From Rhodanobacter sp. AS-Z3 (lineage in GTDB: Bacteria; Pseudomonadota; Gammaproteobacteria; Xanthomonadales; Rhodanobacteraceae): a stretch of DNA of 64,000 bases. Under the pieces are notes generated by a model, which worked only from the letters and a program-made list of their open reading frames with translations, was not told the origin of the DNA and did not search any database. The stretch lies in assembly GCF_029224025.1 (NCBI RefSeq), contig NZ_CP119392.1, positions 2,999,001 to 3,063,000 of the forward strand. Direction: 5' to 3'. Shown here in pieces: positions 27,308 to 36,727 of the stretch. Each line of letters begins with the position of its first letter. The first letter of the stretch is position 1. Position numbers and translations under genes: made by a program.

Positions 27308-28957
27308 GTGCTCGACTTACTCCAACGCAATCTCGTGCCGATCGCGGCGCTGCTGCTTTCCGTGATGTTCGCCTGGCTGGGCTGGCAGGTCTCGTCAGCG
27401 TGGTACTGGCCACTGCTGCTGACGGTACCGCTGCTGGCGCTGGGCATCTACGACTGGTCCCAGCAACGCTGGACACTGCTGCGCAACTATCCGGTAGCGG
27501 CACGTCTCCGCTGGATGTTCTACGACCTGCGCCCGTTTCTGCGCGCCTACATCGTTGAAGATGATCTCACCGGCGCGCCGTTTCCACTCGCAGCACGCAA
27601 CCTGATCCACGAACGCGCAAACGGAGAAACCGACACCAAACCGTTTGGCACCGAGCGGCACACCGATGCGGCAACCTATCACTGGTTTGCCCATTCGATC
27701 GTGCCCGCCGAAAAACCCGATGACTCTCCCCGGGTGGTGGTTGGCAACGAACAGACGGCCAAACCCTATGCCGCTTCGGTCTTCAATATTTCAGCGATGA
27801 GCTTCGGCGCGCTGTCGGCCAACGCAATCCTCTCGTTGAACCTCGGTGCCAAGCTGGGTGGTTTCTATCACGACACCGGCGAAGGCGGACTCAGTGATCA
27901 TCACCTCGCCCACGGTGGCGACCTGGTCTGGGAACTTGGCTCGGGCTATTTCGGTGCGCGCGACAAACAAGGCCATTTCGATCCTGCGCAGTTCGCTGAC
28001 AAAGCCGCCAATGACGCGGTGAAGATGACCGAGATCAAACTCAGCCAGGGCGCCAAGCCAGGCCATGGCGGCTTGCTGCCCGGTGCAAAGGTCACCGCAG
28101 AAATATCCCGTGTGCGCGGCGTACCGGCCCATCAAGATTGTCTGAGCCCGGCAGGTCATTCGGCTTTTTCAACGCCGATCGAACTGCTGGAGTTTGCCGC
28201 AAAGATGCGCGAATTGTCCGGTGGCAAGCCGGTCGGCCTGAAGCTGTGCATCGGTCAGATGCACGAGCCGTTCGCCTTGGTGAAAGCCATGCTGCAGACC
28301 GGCATCCTGCCTGACTTCATTGTCGTCGACGGCGGCGAAGGCGGCACCGGCGCGGCACCGCAGGAACTGTCGGACTGGGTTGGCATGCCGCTGGAAGATG
28401 GTCTGGTCGTGATGCGCAACGCGCTGGTCGGCGCCGGCCTGAAAGACCAGATCCGGCTGGCCGCCAGCGGCAAGGTATATTCGGGCATGGGCCTGGCGCG
28501 CAACCTGGCGCAGGGCGCCGACTGGTGTAACGCGGCGCGCGGCTTCATGTTCTCGATCGGCTGCATCCAGGCGCAACGCTGCCACCTCGGCACCTGCCCC
28601 ACCGGCATCACCACGCAAGATCCGACCCGCCAGCGCGGCCTGGTTCCTGCGGTGCAGGGTCCACGCGCCGCGCGCTTCCACGCGGAGACGCTGAAGTCAC
28701 TGGCACGCATCGTCGCAGCGGTCGGCTTTGAACACCCGCGGGATCTGGCACCGCATCACCTGATTCATCGTGTCGGCCCGGAAAAGGCGTTGCCGATGGA
28801 CGAGATCAAGGTCTTCCTGCCCGAAGGCATCTTGCTGGCCGCACCGGAAGAAACCATCTACGCACCGTGGTGGCGTGCGGCGCAGGCAGACAGCTTCCGC
28901 CCCGCCACCAACCTGCTCACCGAACGCGCGCGCACCCAGCGCAGCGCCATCGGCTGA
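27308..28957 (+). CDS. FMN-binding glutamate synthase-family protein
   Basis: 549 residues. Two N-terminal helices (about 8-50) anchor it, an unusual addition compared with glutamate synthase itself, followed by the GltS FMN-barrel domain: GAKPGHGGLLPGAKVT, DGGEGGTGAAPQ, and the iron-sulfur cysteines in CIQAQRCHLGTCPTG. No amidotransferase domain is present, so ammonia or another nitrogen donor, or a different reaction, must be assumed. I start at the GTG at 27308, which gives the family's normal beginning. It is followed 23 bases later by a pyruvate-oxidase gene, probably as one operon. Confidence 0.88.
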   Translation: MLDLLQRNLVPIAALLLSVMFAWLGWQVSSAWYWPLLLTVPLLALGIYDWSQQRWTLLRNYPVAARLRWMFYDLRPFLRAYIVEDDLTGAPFPLAARNLIHERANGETDTKPFGTERHTDAATYHWFAHSIVPAEKPDDSPRVVVGNEQTAKPYAASVFNISAMSFGALSANAILSLNLGAKLGGFYHDTGEGGLSDHHLAHGGDLVWELGSGYFGARDKQGHFDPAQFADKAANDAVKMTEIKLSQGAKPGHGGLLPGAKVTAEISRVRGVPAHQDCLSPAGHSAFSTPIELLEFAAKMRELSGGKPVGLKLCIGQMHEPFALVKAMLQTGILPDFIVVDGGEGGTGAAPQELSDWVGMPLEDGLVVMRNALVGAGLKDQIRLAASGKVYSGMGLARNLAQGADWCNAARGFMFSIGCIQAQRCHLGTCPTGITTQDPTRQRGLVPAVQGPRAARFHAETLKSLARIVAAVGFEHPRDLAPHHLIHRVGPEKALPMDEIKVFLPEGILLAAPEETIYAPWWRAAQADSFRPATNLLTERARTQRSAIG

Positions 28958-28980
28958 CCCACACGACAAGGAATCACCGC

Positions 28981-30696
28981 ATGGCAAGCAACGTAGCCGA
29001 GATCATCGTCGACACGCTCACCCAGGCCGGCGCACAGCGCTGCTACGGCATCGTGGGCGACACCATCAATCACTTCACCGATGCGGTGCGCCGTTCGCCG
29101 CTGCGCTGGATTCACGTGCGCCACGAGGAGGCCGGCGCGCTGGCTGCTGGCGGCGAGGCCTATATGACTGGGGAACTCGCCGTGTGCGCCGGCACCTGCG
29201 GCCCGGGCAGCCTGCACTTCATCAACGGCATTTTCGAAAGTCACCGCAATGGCGCGCCCGTGGTGTTGATCGCCTCCGATGTGGCGCGCCCAGAAGTGGG
29301 CTTGGCGTTTCCGCAGGAAGTCGACCAGCGACGCATTTACGAGCAGGCCTCGGTGTTCTGCGAGTACATCTCGCACCCCTCGCAGGCGCGCCGGATTACC
29401 GCGCTGGCCGCGCAGGCGGCACTGGCCCGAGGCGGTGTAGCGGTCGTGATCGTCAACGGCGACATGTTCACCGAAAGCGATGACGACGCCTTGCCATGGT
29501 CGGTGCACCGCGTCGCCTCCGCTGCGTGTCCGCGCAGCGTTGAACTCGACCGTCTGGCCAGCCTGCTGAACGAGGCAAAGAGTGTCACCTTGTACGCCGG
29601 CTACGGTGCGCGCGCAGCGCATTGCCAAGTGCTGGCGCTGGCCAAACACCTACAGGCGCCGGTGGTGCACACCAGCCGCGCCAAGGAATTCATCGAGCCT
29701 GAGAATCCCTTCAATGTCGGCATGACCGGCATCCTTGGCAATCGCGCCGGCATGCAGGCGATCGAGGACGCCGACATCACGCTTTGTCTGGGTACGGATT
29801 TCGCGTGGACTCAGTATTACCCGTCGCATCAGCACGTCATCCAGATCGATAACGACCCCACGCATCTCGGTCGGCGCGCACCCATTGCCATGGGTTTGGT
29901 CGGTGATGTCGCTACCACCATCGATGCGGTGTTGCCACGGCTGTCGGAAAAGCAGGATGGCGAACACCTGGCCAAGGCGCTCAAGCAGTGGCAGGCGGAC
30001 GGCAAGGATTATGCGGAAGCGGCGCACGACGAAGACCCTAAGCTGCTGCATCCGCAACGCGTCACCCAGTTGCTCGACCAGTTGGCCAGCGGCGATGCAC
30101 TGTTTACCGCGGATGGAGGCTCGCCGATGGTGTGGTTGCTGCGTCACCTCACCGCGAACGGTCACCGACGCTTTCTTACCAGCCTGCTGCACGGCACGAT
30201 GGCGAATGCCTATCCGCAGGCGATGGGCATGGCCGCGGCGTTTCCTGATCGGCAAGTCATTGCCTTGTGTGGCGACGGTGGCCTGACCATGTTGATGGGC
30301 GACCTGCTCACGCTGCGCCAGGAAAACTTGCCGGTAAAACTATTGGTGTACAACAACCGTTCGCTTGGTTTCGTTGAAATGGAACAGCGCGTGGAAGGCC
30401 TGCTGGACGCCTTCACCGAATTGCAGAATCCTGACTTCGTGAAACTCGCCGACGCCTGCGGCCTGCCAGGCTGGCACGTGGAAAGCGAAGAAGAACTGGA
30501 GCCTGCCATGCGCAGCTGGCTGGCCGTGGACGGACCGGCCTTGCTCGATGTGCGCGTCAACCGTCTGGAGTTGGTGATGCCACCGAAGATCAAGCTGTCG
30601 CAGATGGCGTCCACCGCGCTGTTCGGAGTCAAGGCCGTACTGGACGGACGGGGTCGCGAAGTGATTGATCTGTTGCGGAACAACTTTCTGCGCTAG
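28981..30696 (+). CDS. poxB: Thiamine-diphosphate pyruvate:quinone oxidoreductase (PoxB-like)
   Basis: This 571-residue protein has the three-domain layout of TPP enzymes. RHEEAGALAAGGEAY carries the activating glutamate, the middle domain has the FAD-binding region, and GDGGLTMLMGD ... YNN is the TPP-binding motif. PoxB oxidises pyruvate to acetate and CO2 and passes electrons to ubiquinone; a C-terminal stretch binds the membrane on activation. The best fit is pyruvate dehydrogenase (quinone); an acetolactate-synthase-like role is less likely. The ATG at 28981 follows an AAGGAA ribosome site. It forms an operon with the glutamate-synthase-like gene and ends at a hairpin shared with the response-regulator gene. 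Confidence 0.85.
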   Translation: MASNVAEIIVDTLTQAGAQRCYGIVGDTINHFTDAVRRSPLRWIHVRHEEAGALAAGGEAYMTGELAVCAGTCGPGSLHFINGIFESHRNGAPVVLIASDVARPEVGLAFPQEVDQRRIYEQASVFCEYISHPSQARRITALAAQAALARGGVAVVIVNGDMFTESDDDALPWSVHRVASAACPRSVELDRLASLLNEAKSVTLYAGYGARAAHCQVLALAKHLQAPVVHTSRAKEFIEPENPFNVGMTGILGNRAGMQAIEDADITLCLGTDFAWTQYYPSHQHVIQIDNDPTHLGRRAPIAMGLVGDVATTIDAVLPRLSEKQDGEHLAKALKQWQADGKDYAEAAHDEDPKLLHPQRVTQLLDQLASGDALFTADGGSPMVWLLRHLTANGHRRFLTSLLHGTMANAYPQAMGMAAAFPDRQVIALCGDGGLTMLMGDLLTLRQENLPVKLLVYNNRSLGFVEMEQRVEGLLDAFTELQNPDFVKLADACGLPGWHVESEEELEPAMRSWLAVDGPALLDVRVNRLELVMPPKIKLSQMASTALFGVKAVLDGRGREVIDLLRNNFLR

Positions 30697-30717
30697 CCGG
30701 CGCGAATGGATCACGTG

Positions 30718-30746
30718 AGCCAGCGGCTATCGAATCGCCGCTGGCT
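30718..30746. terminator. Hairpin between poxB and the response-regulator gene
   Basis: AGCCAGCGGC, 9-base loop, GCCGCTGGCT: a perfect 10-bp stem between two convergent stops. It directly abuts the response-regulator stop at 30747. Probably a shared transcription barrier. Confidence 0.6.
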
Positions 30747-31136
30747 TCAACCGGTGCCGCCGACACGTTCGACGTTGGCGCGCAAGCGGGACAATTCATT
30801 CAGTAACGTCTTGATGTCGTAAGGCTTCTGCAACATGTTTTCACTGCGGTAGCCCGCCGATACACCGTCGGTACCGTAGCCGGAAGCAAACGTGAAAGCG
30901 ATGCCGCGGGCACGCAGGATATCGGCCACCGGGAAGCTGAGTTCGCCATCCAGATTGACGTCCAGCACGGCAACATCCATATCGCTGCTTTGCGCGAGCC
31001 TCAGCGCATCATCCAGATTCGACGCCGTGATCACCCGATAGCCGGCCCGCTCCAGCAAATCTTCCAGCATCATCGAAACCATCACTTCGTCTTCCACCAG
31101 CAGAACACGTGGCGCAGCGGAATTCGGCGTGTTCAT
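30747..31136 (-). CDS. Single-domain response regulator
   Basis: A 129-residue receiver domain without an output domain. LLVEDE supplies the acidic pocket (E15, D16), D59 in VAVLDVNLDG is the phosphorylation site, and K104 in MLQKPYD is the conserved Lys. I use the ATG at 31136, which overlaps the stop of the kinase gene as ATGA. Single-domain regulators paired with HWE-type kinases usually work by protein contact or as phosphate sinks in stress signalling. The partner is almost surely the kinase upstream. Confidence 0.92.
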   Translation of the reverse strand: MNTPNSAAPRVLLVEDEVMVSMMLEDLLERAGYRVITASNLDDALRLAQSSDMDVAVLDVNLDGELSFPVADILRARGIAFTFASGYGTDGVSAGYRSENMLQKPYDIKTLLNELSRLRANVERVGGTG

Positions 31137-32539
31137 TCGCGGCGTCCCTTCTTTCGCAAGGGCACATCGATGACGCAAGACAGACCGGTCTGTGCATATT
31201 GCAGGTCGGTGGAACCACCCAGACCGGCGACCACGGTTTCCAGTAGTCGCGAGCCCATGCCCTTGCGCGCAGGCGGCTCGAGGATCGGCGGACCGTCACT
31301 CTCCAGCCAGGACAAGCGCAGGCGTTCCAGTCCTTCCTGCATCTCGGTCTGCCAGCAGATCGTGAGGTGACCACCCGGAACTGACAGTGCACCGTGTTTG
31401 ACCGCGTTGGTCGCCAGTTCGTGGATCAGCATGCCCAGCGCCGTCACCATCCGTGGCTGCAACTGCACATCGTCACCGAGCAGGCGCACCGCATTTGCCT
31501 CGTTGTGATACGGCGCCAGTTCATTCAGCACCAGATCGCGAAGCGAGGCGTGCATCCAATAACCGGTCGTCAGTAGATCCTGGGTCTTGGACAGTGCCAA
31601 CAGGCGCGCACTGAAGGTTTCGGCAAAACCGTCCAGCGACGTTGCATAGCGCAGCGATTGATAGGCAATGGACTGCACCGTCGCCAGCGAATTCTTGACC
31701 CGATGGTTGAGCTCGTTGATCAAGGCCTCGCGCTGGCGCTGCGCCAGCTTTTCCTGGGTGACGTCACGGGCAATCTTGGAGGCACCGATCACGTTCCCGT
31801 CGTCATCGAGCACCGGGGATACAGACAGCGATACGTCGATCAGGCTGCCGTCCTTGCGCATCCGCGTGGTCGGGTAGTGATCAATCGCCTCACCCCGTCG
31901 AATGCGCTCGAGGATGCCAGGCTCTTCGTCGGGCATTCCCTCGGGAATCAGCATGGTGACCGGTTGGCCGATGGTTTCTTCGCGGGTGTAGCCGAACAGC
32001 CGCTGGGCCCCGTTGTTCCAGCTGGTGATGATGCCGTTCAAATCCTTGCTGAGGATGGCGTCATCGCTGTACTTGACGATGGCCGCCAGATGTCGCGCCA
32101 GCGCGCTGGCATGCCAGCGCTCAGTAGTGTCGGCAATGCTCAACATCAGGCCATCCACGCCGCCTGAATCGGACCGGCTGGGATGGAAGCGCAGCGCCAG
32201 ATGTACCTGTCGTTCGGGTACATGCAGGTTGCGCAAGACCGTCTCGCTGGTCTCCAGCGCTTGCCGAGCGGCCTCCAGCAGTGCTGGACACTCCAACCTC
32301 TGGGCAATGTCGTTCAGGCACCGAGGGGGTGCTGCCAGACCGAAACCCAGCAACCGCTGGGTGATCAGGCCGATCCGACGAACCCCGAGCTGGGCGTCAA
32401 GGAACACCACGTTGCCCTCGTCACGCCCCAGCAACTGCAGCAGGTCTTGCTCTGCCGTCCGTGGCACCGGAGCAACGGTGTCACGCAAGGAAGCCGAAGC
32501 CTCCGCAGCAAACCTGGTTGAGCTCACCTGATCCCGCAT
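31133..32539 (-). CDS. HWE-family sensor histidine kinase with two PAS domains
   Basis: 468 residues from the ATG at 32539, preceded by GAAGG. No membrane segment is visible, so it is a soluble sensor. A PAS-like region (about 37-140) and a clear PAS/PAC domain (about 145-270; SDDAILSKDLNGIITSWNNG, TTRMRKDGSLIDV) lead to the kinase core, with the phosphorylated H279 in ELNHRVKNSL and HELATNAVKHGAL in the ATPase domain. ELNHRVKN and the WLESDGP stretch mark it as HWE/HisKA_2. It is co-transcribed with the single receiver gene. No obvious flavin-binding LOV cysteine, so the signal is open. Confidence 0.9.
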   Translation of the reverse strand: MRDQVSSTRFAAEASASLRDTVAPVPRTAEQDLLQLLGRDEGNVVFLDAQLGVRRIGLITQRLLGFGLAAPPRCLNDIAQRLECPALLEAARQALETSETVLRNLHVPERQVHLALRFHPSRSDSGGVDGLMLSIADTTERWHASALARHLAAIVKYSDDAILSKDLNGIITSWNNGAQRLFGYTREETIGQPVTMLIPEGMPDEEPGILERIRRGEAIDHYPTTRMRKDGSLIDVSLSVSPVLDDDGNVIGASKIARDVTQEKLAQRQREALINELNHRVKNSLATVQSIAYQSLRYATSLDGFAETFSARLLALSKTQDLLTTGYWMHASLRDLVLNELAPYHNEANAVRLLGDDVQLQPRMVTALGMLIHELATNAVKHGALSVPGGHLTICWQTEMQEGLERLRLSWLESDGPPILEPPARKGMGSRLLETVVAGLGGSTDLQYAQTGLSCVIDVPLRKKGRRE

Positions 32540-32744
32540 GTCGCCTGTACCTTCTTTTCGAGTCTCACGACTCCATCTTTGCAAACAGCAACGTGATGAT
32601 TTCGTGTATGAGCCTGCCGTTCGACCACGCCCGCGAACAGGCACAGCGCGCAACGCCGGCACCGCTATTTAGGCCGAGCTGACAGAGCATGTCCGCGAAG
32701 ACTCGCGTTGCACGGGCATGGATCCCGGCCGCGCCCGGCATCCC

Positions 32745-34046
32745 TCACGTCACGCGTTCACCGGCGGCGACCCGAACAGCGGTCACATCCGCCGGCTCCG
32801 GATGCATGAGCAGACGCCAGCGCCAGGCATTCCGGTGCAGACGTAAACGCCGATACCTGACTAGATAAGCGGCCGCTACCGCCGCCGCCGCCACACCTGC
32901 CAGCGCGCCCACGCCAAGCGCCCAGCGCGCACCAAATCGGTCAACCACCCAGCCAACCAGCGGCGCACCAATCGGCGTGCCACCCATCACCACGGCAATT
33001 CGCAAGGCCAGCACGCGACCACGCATGGAGCGCTCGGTAGTCAGCTGCATCATCGAGTTGCTGGCCGTCATGAAGGTCAGCGCAGCCAGCCCGACGAAGA
33101 ACAGCACGGCAGCAAACAGGAACGCGCTGGGCATCACCGCCGCCAACGCCAGCGTGATACCGAACGCCGCTGCTGCCGCGCCCATCAACACCATGCCGGG
33201 AAACTCGCGGCGGGCCGACAGCAGCGCTCCACTCATGGTGCCTGCCGCCATGGCCGAAGTCAGCAAGCCGTACTGGCTGGCGTCGCCGTGGAACACGGTG
33301 ACCGACATGGTCGAAATGAAGATCGCAAAATTGAAGCCGAAGGTACCCAACAACAAAAGCATTACCAGCACGGCGATCAGGTCGGGACGCTGCCAGACGT
33401 AGCGAAAACCTGCCAGCAGGCTGCCGCGGGTACTGGCAGGACGCGCTTCGACATGCAGTTCATTCACCCGCAGCAACCACAACGAAAGCATCACCGCACC
33501 GTACGAGACCGCGTTGATCAGAAACAGCCAACCCTCGCCTACCACGGCAATCAACACACCTGCCACTGCCGGTCCGAGCATGCGAGCGCCGTTGAAGGAA
33601 GCCGAATTCAGCGCGACCGCATTGGCCAGGTCGTCGTCGGTCACCAGGTCCGACACAAAAGCCTGTCGCGCCGGCGCATCGAACGCCGTGACAATCCCCA
33701 GCAGCAACGCAAAGCCATACACCATCCACAGCTGCACCACGCCGGCGAGGGTAACCAAGCCCAAACCCAGCGCCAGCAAGCCGGCAGCGCACTGAGTGAA
33801 CATCAACAACTTGCGACGATCCAGATGATCGGCAGCCAGCCCCGTCAGTGGCAACAAAAGCAGCGGCGGGCCGAACTGCAGCGCCATCACCGTACCCACC
33901 GCCGTGGCGTTGTGCTGGGTGAGCACGGTGAGCACCAGCCAGTCCTGCCCGACCCGCTGCATCCAGGTACCCACGTTGGACACCAGCGCACCGATCGACC
34001 ACAGCCGGTAGTTGTAGCTGCGGAGTGAGTGGAACATGCTGCTCAT
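32745..34046 (-). CDS. MFS transporter (MFS_3 / EntS-like)
   Basis: 433 residues from the ATG at 34046, with twelve predicted helices. The N-terminus (FHSLRSYNYRLWSIGALVSNVGTWMQRVGQDWLV) and DHLDRRKLLM after helix 2 are typical of the MFS_3 subgroup that includes the enterobactin exporter EntS. Probably a proton-driven exporter in the inner membrane. No siderophore or antibiotic genes are adjacent, so the substrate is unknown. Lies 205 bases upstream of the kinase-regulator pair on the same strand, too far to assume an operon. Confidence 0.9.
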   Translation of the reverse strand: MSSMFHSLRSYNYRLWSIGALVSNVGTWMQRVGQDWLVLTVLTQHNATAVGTVMALQFGPPLLLLPLTGLAADHLDRRKLLMFTQCAAGLLALGLGLVTLAGVVQLWMVYGFALLLGIVTAFDAPARQAFVSDLVTDDDLANAVALNSASFNGARMLGPAVAGVLIAVVGEGWLFLINAVSYGAVMLSLWLLRVNELHVEARPASTRGSLLAGFRYVWQRPDLIAVLVMLLLLGTFGFNFAIFISTMSVTVFHGDASQYGLLTSAMAAGTMSGALLSARREFPGMVLMGAAAAAFGITLALAAVMPSAFLFAAVLFFVGLAALTFMTASNSMMQLTTERSMRGRVLALRIAVVMGGTPIGAPLVGWVVDRFGARWALGVGALAGVAAAAVAAAYLVRYRRLRLHRNAWRWRLLMHPEPADVTAVRVAAGERVT

Positions 34047-34217
34047 GGCGGGCCTGCCAACTCCGTCGGCGCGCTGCCACCGCCAAGCCACCTGAACCCC
34101 CCTGCCAGCCTGATACGAACCAACAGCGCGCGCCGGCCGAAGACGCCAGTATCAAGCCCCACTGTCAGCCGCCGATTGGCGCCAGCTTTTTCCCTGACGA
34201 AATTTCCATTGATCCGG

Positions 34218-35153
34218 TCAGCCACCTTTTCCTGCCTGCTTCGGCAACGTCGCCAGCCAGTGCAGCACGGCCCTGGACAGCTCGATGCGCTGGTCGGAAT
34301 ACGCGTGGTCGGCAGGCAGATGCACGGATATGACCTGGCGATCGCCCGCCTTGCGTAGCGCGGTAGCGAAGGCATTGTTCTCGTCGGCGAGGCCATCGTC
34401 GGAAGTGACAATCAGAGCCGTGCGGTTTTTAAGCAGGTCCACCTTGTCCATGAATGGCCAGCCAGCCACATGATCGGCGAGCTCGTTGGCCAGCCCGGTT
34501 GGCGAGCAGCCAGCCAGTGGCGCCATGCCTTCATCGGCCAGGCCGGAGGCCATCGCCGCGACAGCATCCGCGCGCTTGTGCTGACCAAGGATGGCTTGCA
34601 TGCGCCCGGACATGTCGGCCGCCGAAATGGTAGCGAAGGCCTTGATCGCGGGGTCTGCCGCGGCCGCCTCGACGGTCATGAAACCGCCCATGCTGTGACC
34701 TATCAACACGATCCGGCTCGGGTCCACTCGCAACGACCTGGCCACATCCGGCTGGCGCAGGTAGGCAATTGCGGCCGCCGTGTCCTCGATGCTGTGGGCA
34801 AACGAGAAATCACCCGGCGTGCCCCACGAACCACGGTAGTTGAAGTACAGGACATCCCAACCGGCGCGCCGCATGTCCTGCGCCAGATCAAGATTGCGTT
34901 CGTTGCCGGGAAAACCGTGCAGCAGAATCACCACAGGATGAGGTCCCGCACCAGCCGCAATGTAGACCAACGCATTCATCAGCTCGCCGTGGCTGGGGAT
35001 CTGCATGGTCTGCATCGAGGCCCGATCCACCGTCTTGGATGGCGGCGTCTGGCTGCTGTGAACACCGGCGACCGGCGGCATTCCAGCATGGCCGGGACAA
35101 GCTGCTGCCGCGAGGCAGGTGGTGAGGAAAACAACGATCGCATGATGCTTCAT
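34218..35153 (-). CDS. Exported alpha/beta hydrolase
   Basis: 311 residues from the ATG at 35153, which opens a signal sequence (MKHHAIVVFLTTCLAAAAC). The Cys at about 19 after LAAAA makes a weak lipobox, so it could be a lipoprotein. The hydrolase core has VVILLHGFPGNER (oxyanion-hole region) and the nucleophile elbow GHSMGGFM. VPADHAYSDQR near the end holds the catalytic His. It resembles dienelactone-hydrolase or acyl-peptidase-like serine hydrolases; the substrate is not evident. Confidence 0.87.
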   Translation of the reverse strand: MKHHAIVVFLTTCLAAAACPGHAGMPPVAGVHSSQTPPSKTVDRASMQTMQIPSHGELMNALVYIAAGAGPHPVVILLHGFPGNERNLDLAQDMRRAGWDVLYFNYRGSWGTPGDFSFAHSIEDTAAAIAYLRQPDVARSLRVDPSRIVLIGHSMGGFMTVEAAAADPAIKAFATISAADMSGRMQAILGQHKRADAVAAMASGLADEGMAPLAGCSPTGLANELADHVAGWPFMDKVDLLKNRTALIVTSDDGLADENNAFATALRKAGDRQVISVHLPADHAYSDQRIELSRAVLHWLATLPKQAGKGG

Positions 35154-35391
35154 GACATCACCTCGTGCAGTTTGGTGTGAACAGGCCGATTGAAAACTGC
35201 TGCTGGCAGCTGACCCTGTTGCTACGTCGCCGATCCGGAACCCACGCCATATTAGATGGAAGCAACACTTCTTTCCGTGGCGGCCGGAGGCAAGTGGAGT
35301 CCATCGGCCTCTGAAATGCAATTTGCAGCGGCCTTCTGCTGTTGTCTACGCTCATCCTGCTTCGGGCGCGCCGATACGAACCCCGCTTCTG

Positions 35392-35970
35392 TCAGGCGGC
35401 CAAACCGCCCAGCAAAGTCTTGCCAACAGCCGCCGGGCCGCTACCACCGCGTGCGCCGCGCCCCACCACCATGGCACCTTCCAGTGTTGACAGCAGCAGC
35501 TCGGCAAGCGCCTGGGCACGCAGGGCCGATGTCACCTGCCCACTGTGCTGCGCATCGCGAAACGCTGCCGCAAGCCAGACCAGGTTGAGTTCGAAGAACG
35601 TCGCCACCGCAGCGGCAACATCTTCGGGCAACGCATCGGCCTCAGCGCCCAGCATGCCGCACAAACACAGCCGCGAGTCCTGCGCATAGGTCGTCGCAAA
35701 CAAGCGAACGTAGGCCTTGAGTCGTGCGAGTGGATCACGTCGTGCAATGTCGATGGCGGCTAGCGCGGATTCAAAGCGCTCGGTATAGCGCTGCGCCAGC
35801 GCGGCCACAAGATCGGACTTCGTACGGAAGTGGTGGTGCACGCTGGGCTTGCGAATGCCGACTTGCTGCGCCACGTCATCGAATGAAAAGCCGCCGTAGC
35901 CGCGCTGCTGGATCAGTGCCTCAGCCACATCCATGATCCGCGCAGCCGTGCCTTCTGTAGTAACCATCAT
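35392..35970 (-). CDS. TetR-family regulator
   Basis: 192 residues. The N-terminal HTH reads GGFSFDDVAQQVGIRKPSVHHHFRTKSDLV, typical of TetR/AcrR proteins; the C-terminal half is a helical ligand domain with CLCGMLGAEADALP, a Cys pair that might sense an electrophile. Its ATG overlaps the stop of the upstream cupin gene as ATGA, so both are one operon. The inverted repeat just before the cupin gene is the likely operator, which would make this an autoregulated cupin-TetR pair. Confidence 0.93.
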   Translation of the reverse strand: MMVTTEGTAARIMDVAEALIQQRGYGGFSFDDVAQQVGIRKPSVHHHFRTKSDLVAALAQRYTERFESALAAIDIARRDPLARLKAYVRLFATTYAQDSRLCLCGMLGAEADALPEDVAAAVATFFELNLVWLAAAFRDAQHSGQVTSALRAQALAELLLSTLEGAMVVGRGARGGSGPAAVGKTLLGGLAA

Positions 35971-36641
35971 GCTCCTAGCTCGGCTTCGTCGACGAGATGG
36001 CCGGTCTTGACCAGAATGGTGCAGCCCTCGCGACTGAAAGGCTGGTGCTGACTGAGATGGGGACTACGCAACCAGCTCCCCGTCGGATAGCGGCCATGCT
36101 CATCCTCGAACACGCCATGGACCACCAGAATTTCCTCACCGCCATAGTGACGGTGTGGGTTGAAATACGTTTCCGGCGCCCAGCGCACCAGCGCGGTGTG
36201 CTGGGTTCGGAACTCATGCAGCGGCATCACCGACAAACCGGGCACCAGACCCGGCAGCCACGGCGAAGCCTGCGTGTCCAGTGCCACCTGGGTCTGATCA
36301 AGCGGATCAAAGTACCGCAGCTTCACGAATAGCACGCAGCCACCCTCCGACCATGGCGCGTGCGCCGAACCCGGCGGATTGCGAATATACGAGCCCGCTC
36401 CGAAGCGGCCACTTTCGTCGCAGAATTCACCTTCAAGCACGAACAGCTCTTCGCCCAGTTCGTGTGCGTGACCGGGAAAGCGTGAACCTGGCGCGTAACG
36501 AACGATGGAGGTAGCACGCGCCACCTCGTCACCATCACGTTCAAGCATCTTGCGCTGGACACCGACCGAAGGCGAGCTGACCCAGTCCATCGTGGACGAA
36601 TCAACCACCACCCGCTCGGACCAGTCAGAACGAAGTTGCAT
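35967..36641 (-). CDS. Bicupin protein with ChrR-type cupin domains
   Basis: The 224-residue protein has two cupin modules: HAHELGEELFVLEGEFCDE (about 58-76) and HRHYGGEEILVVHGVFEDE further on, each with the His/Glu metal-binding pattern. Cupins of this kind occur in anti-sigma factor ChrR and in anti-oxidant proteins, but the zinc N-terminal domain of ChrR is missing here. Co-transcribed with the TetR gene through an ATGA overlap and led by a strong dyad. It may remove or sense a reactive small molecule. Confidence 0.85.
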   Translation of the reverse strand: MQLRSDWSERVVVDSSTMDWVSSPSVGVQRKMLERDGDEVARATSIVRYAPGSRFPGHAHELGEELFVLEGEFCDESGRFGAGSYIRNPPGSAHAPWSEGGCVLFVKLRYFDPLDQTQVALDTQASPWLPGLVPGLSVMPLHEFRTQHTALVRWAPETYFNPHRHYGGEEILVVHGVFEDEHGRYPTGSWLRSPHLSQHQPFSREGCTILVKTGHLVDEAELGA

Positions 36642-36650
36642 GCCACTGCC

Positions 36651-36671
36651 CTACCTATTGGAAGGTAGGTA
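36651..36671. promoter_or_regulatory. TetR operator candidate upstream of the cupin-TetR operon
   Basis: On the minus strand the sequence reads CTACCT-TCCAAT-AGGTAG, a perfect 6-6-6 repeat, nested in a second pair TACCTA/TAGGTA. It begins ten bases before the cupin ATG at 36641. Size and place fit a TetR dimer site that blocks transcription of its own operon. Confidence 0.65.
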
Positions 36672-36727
36672 GTTTCCAGAATGCCGAAGCATCCGTCAAC
36701 CAGCATTCCATCATGCCGAGCGCCTGG

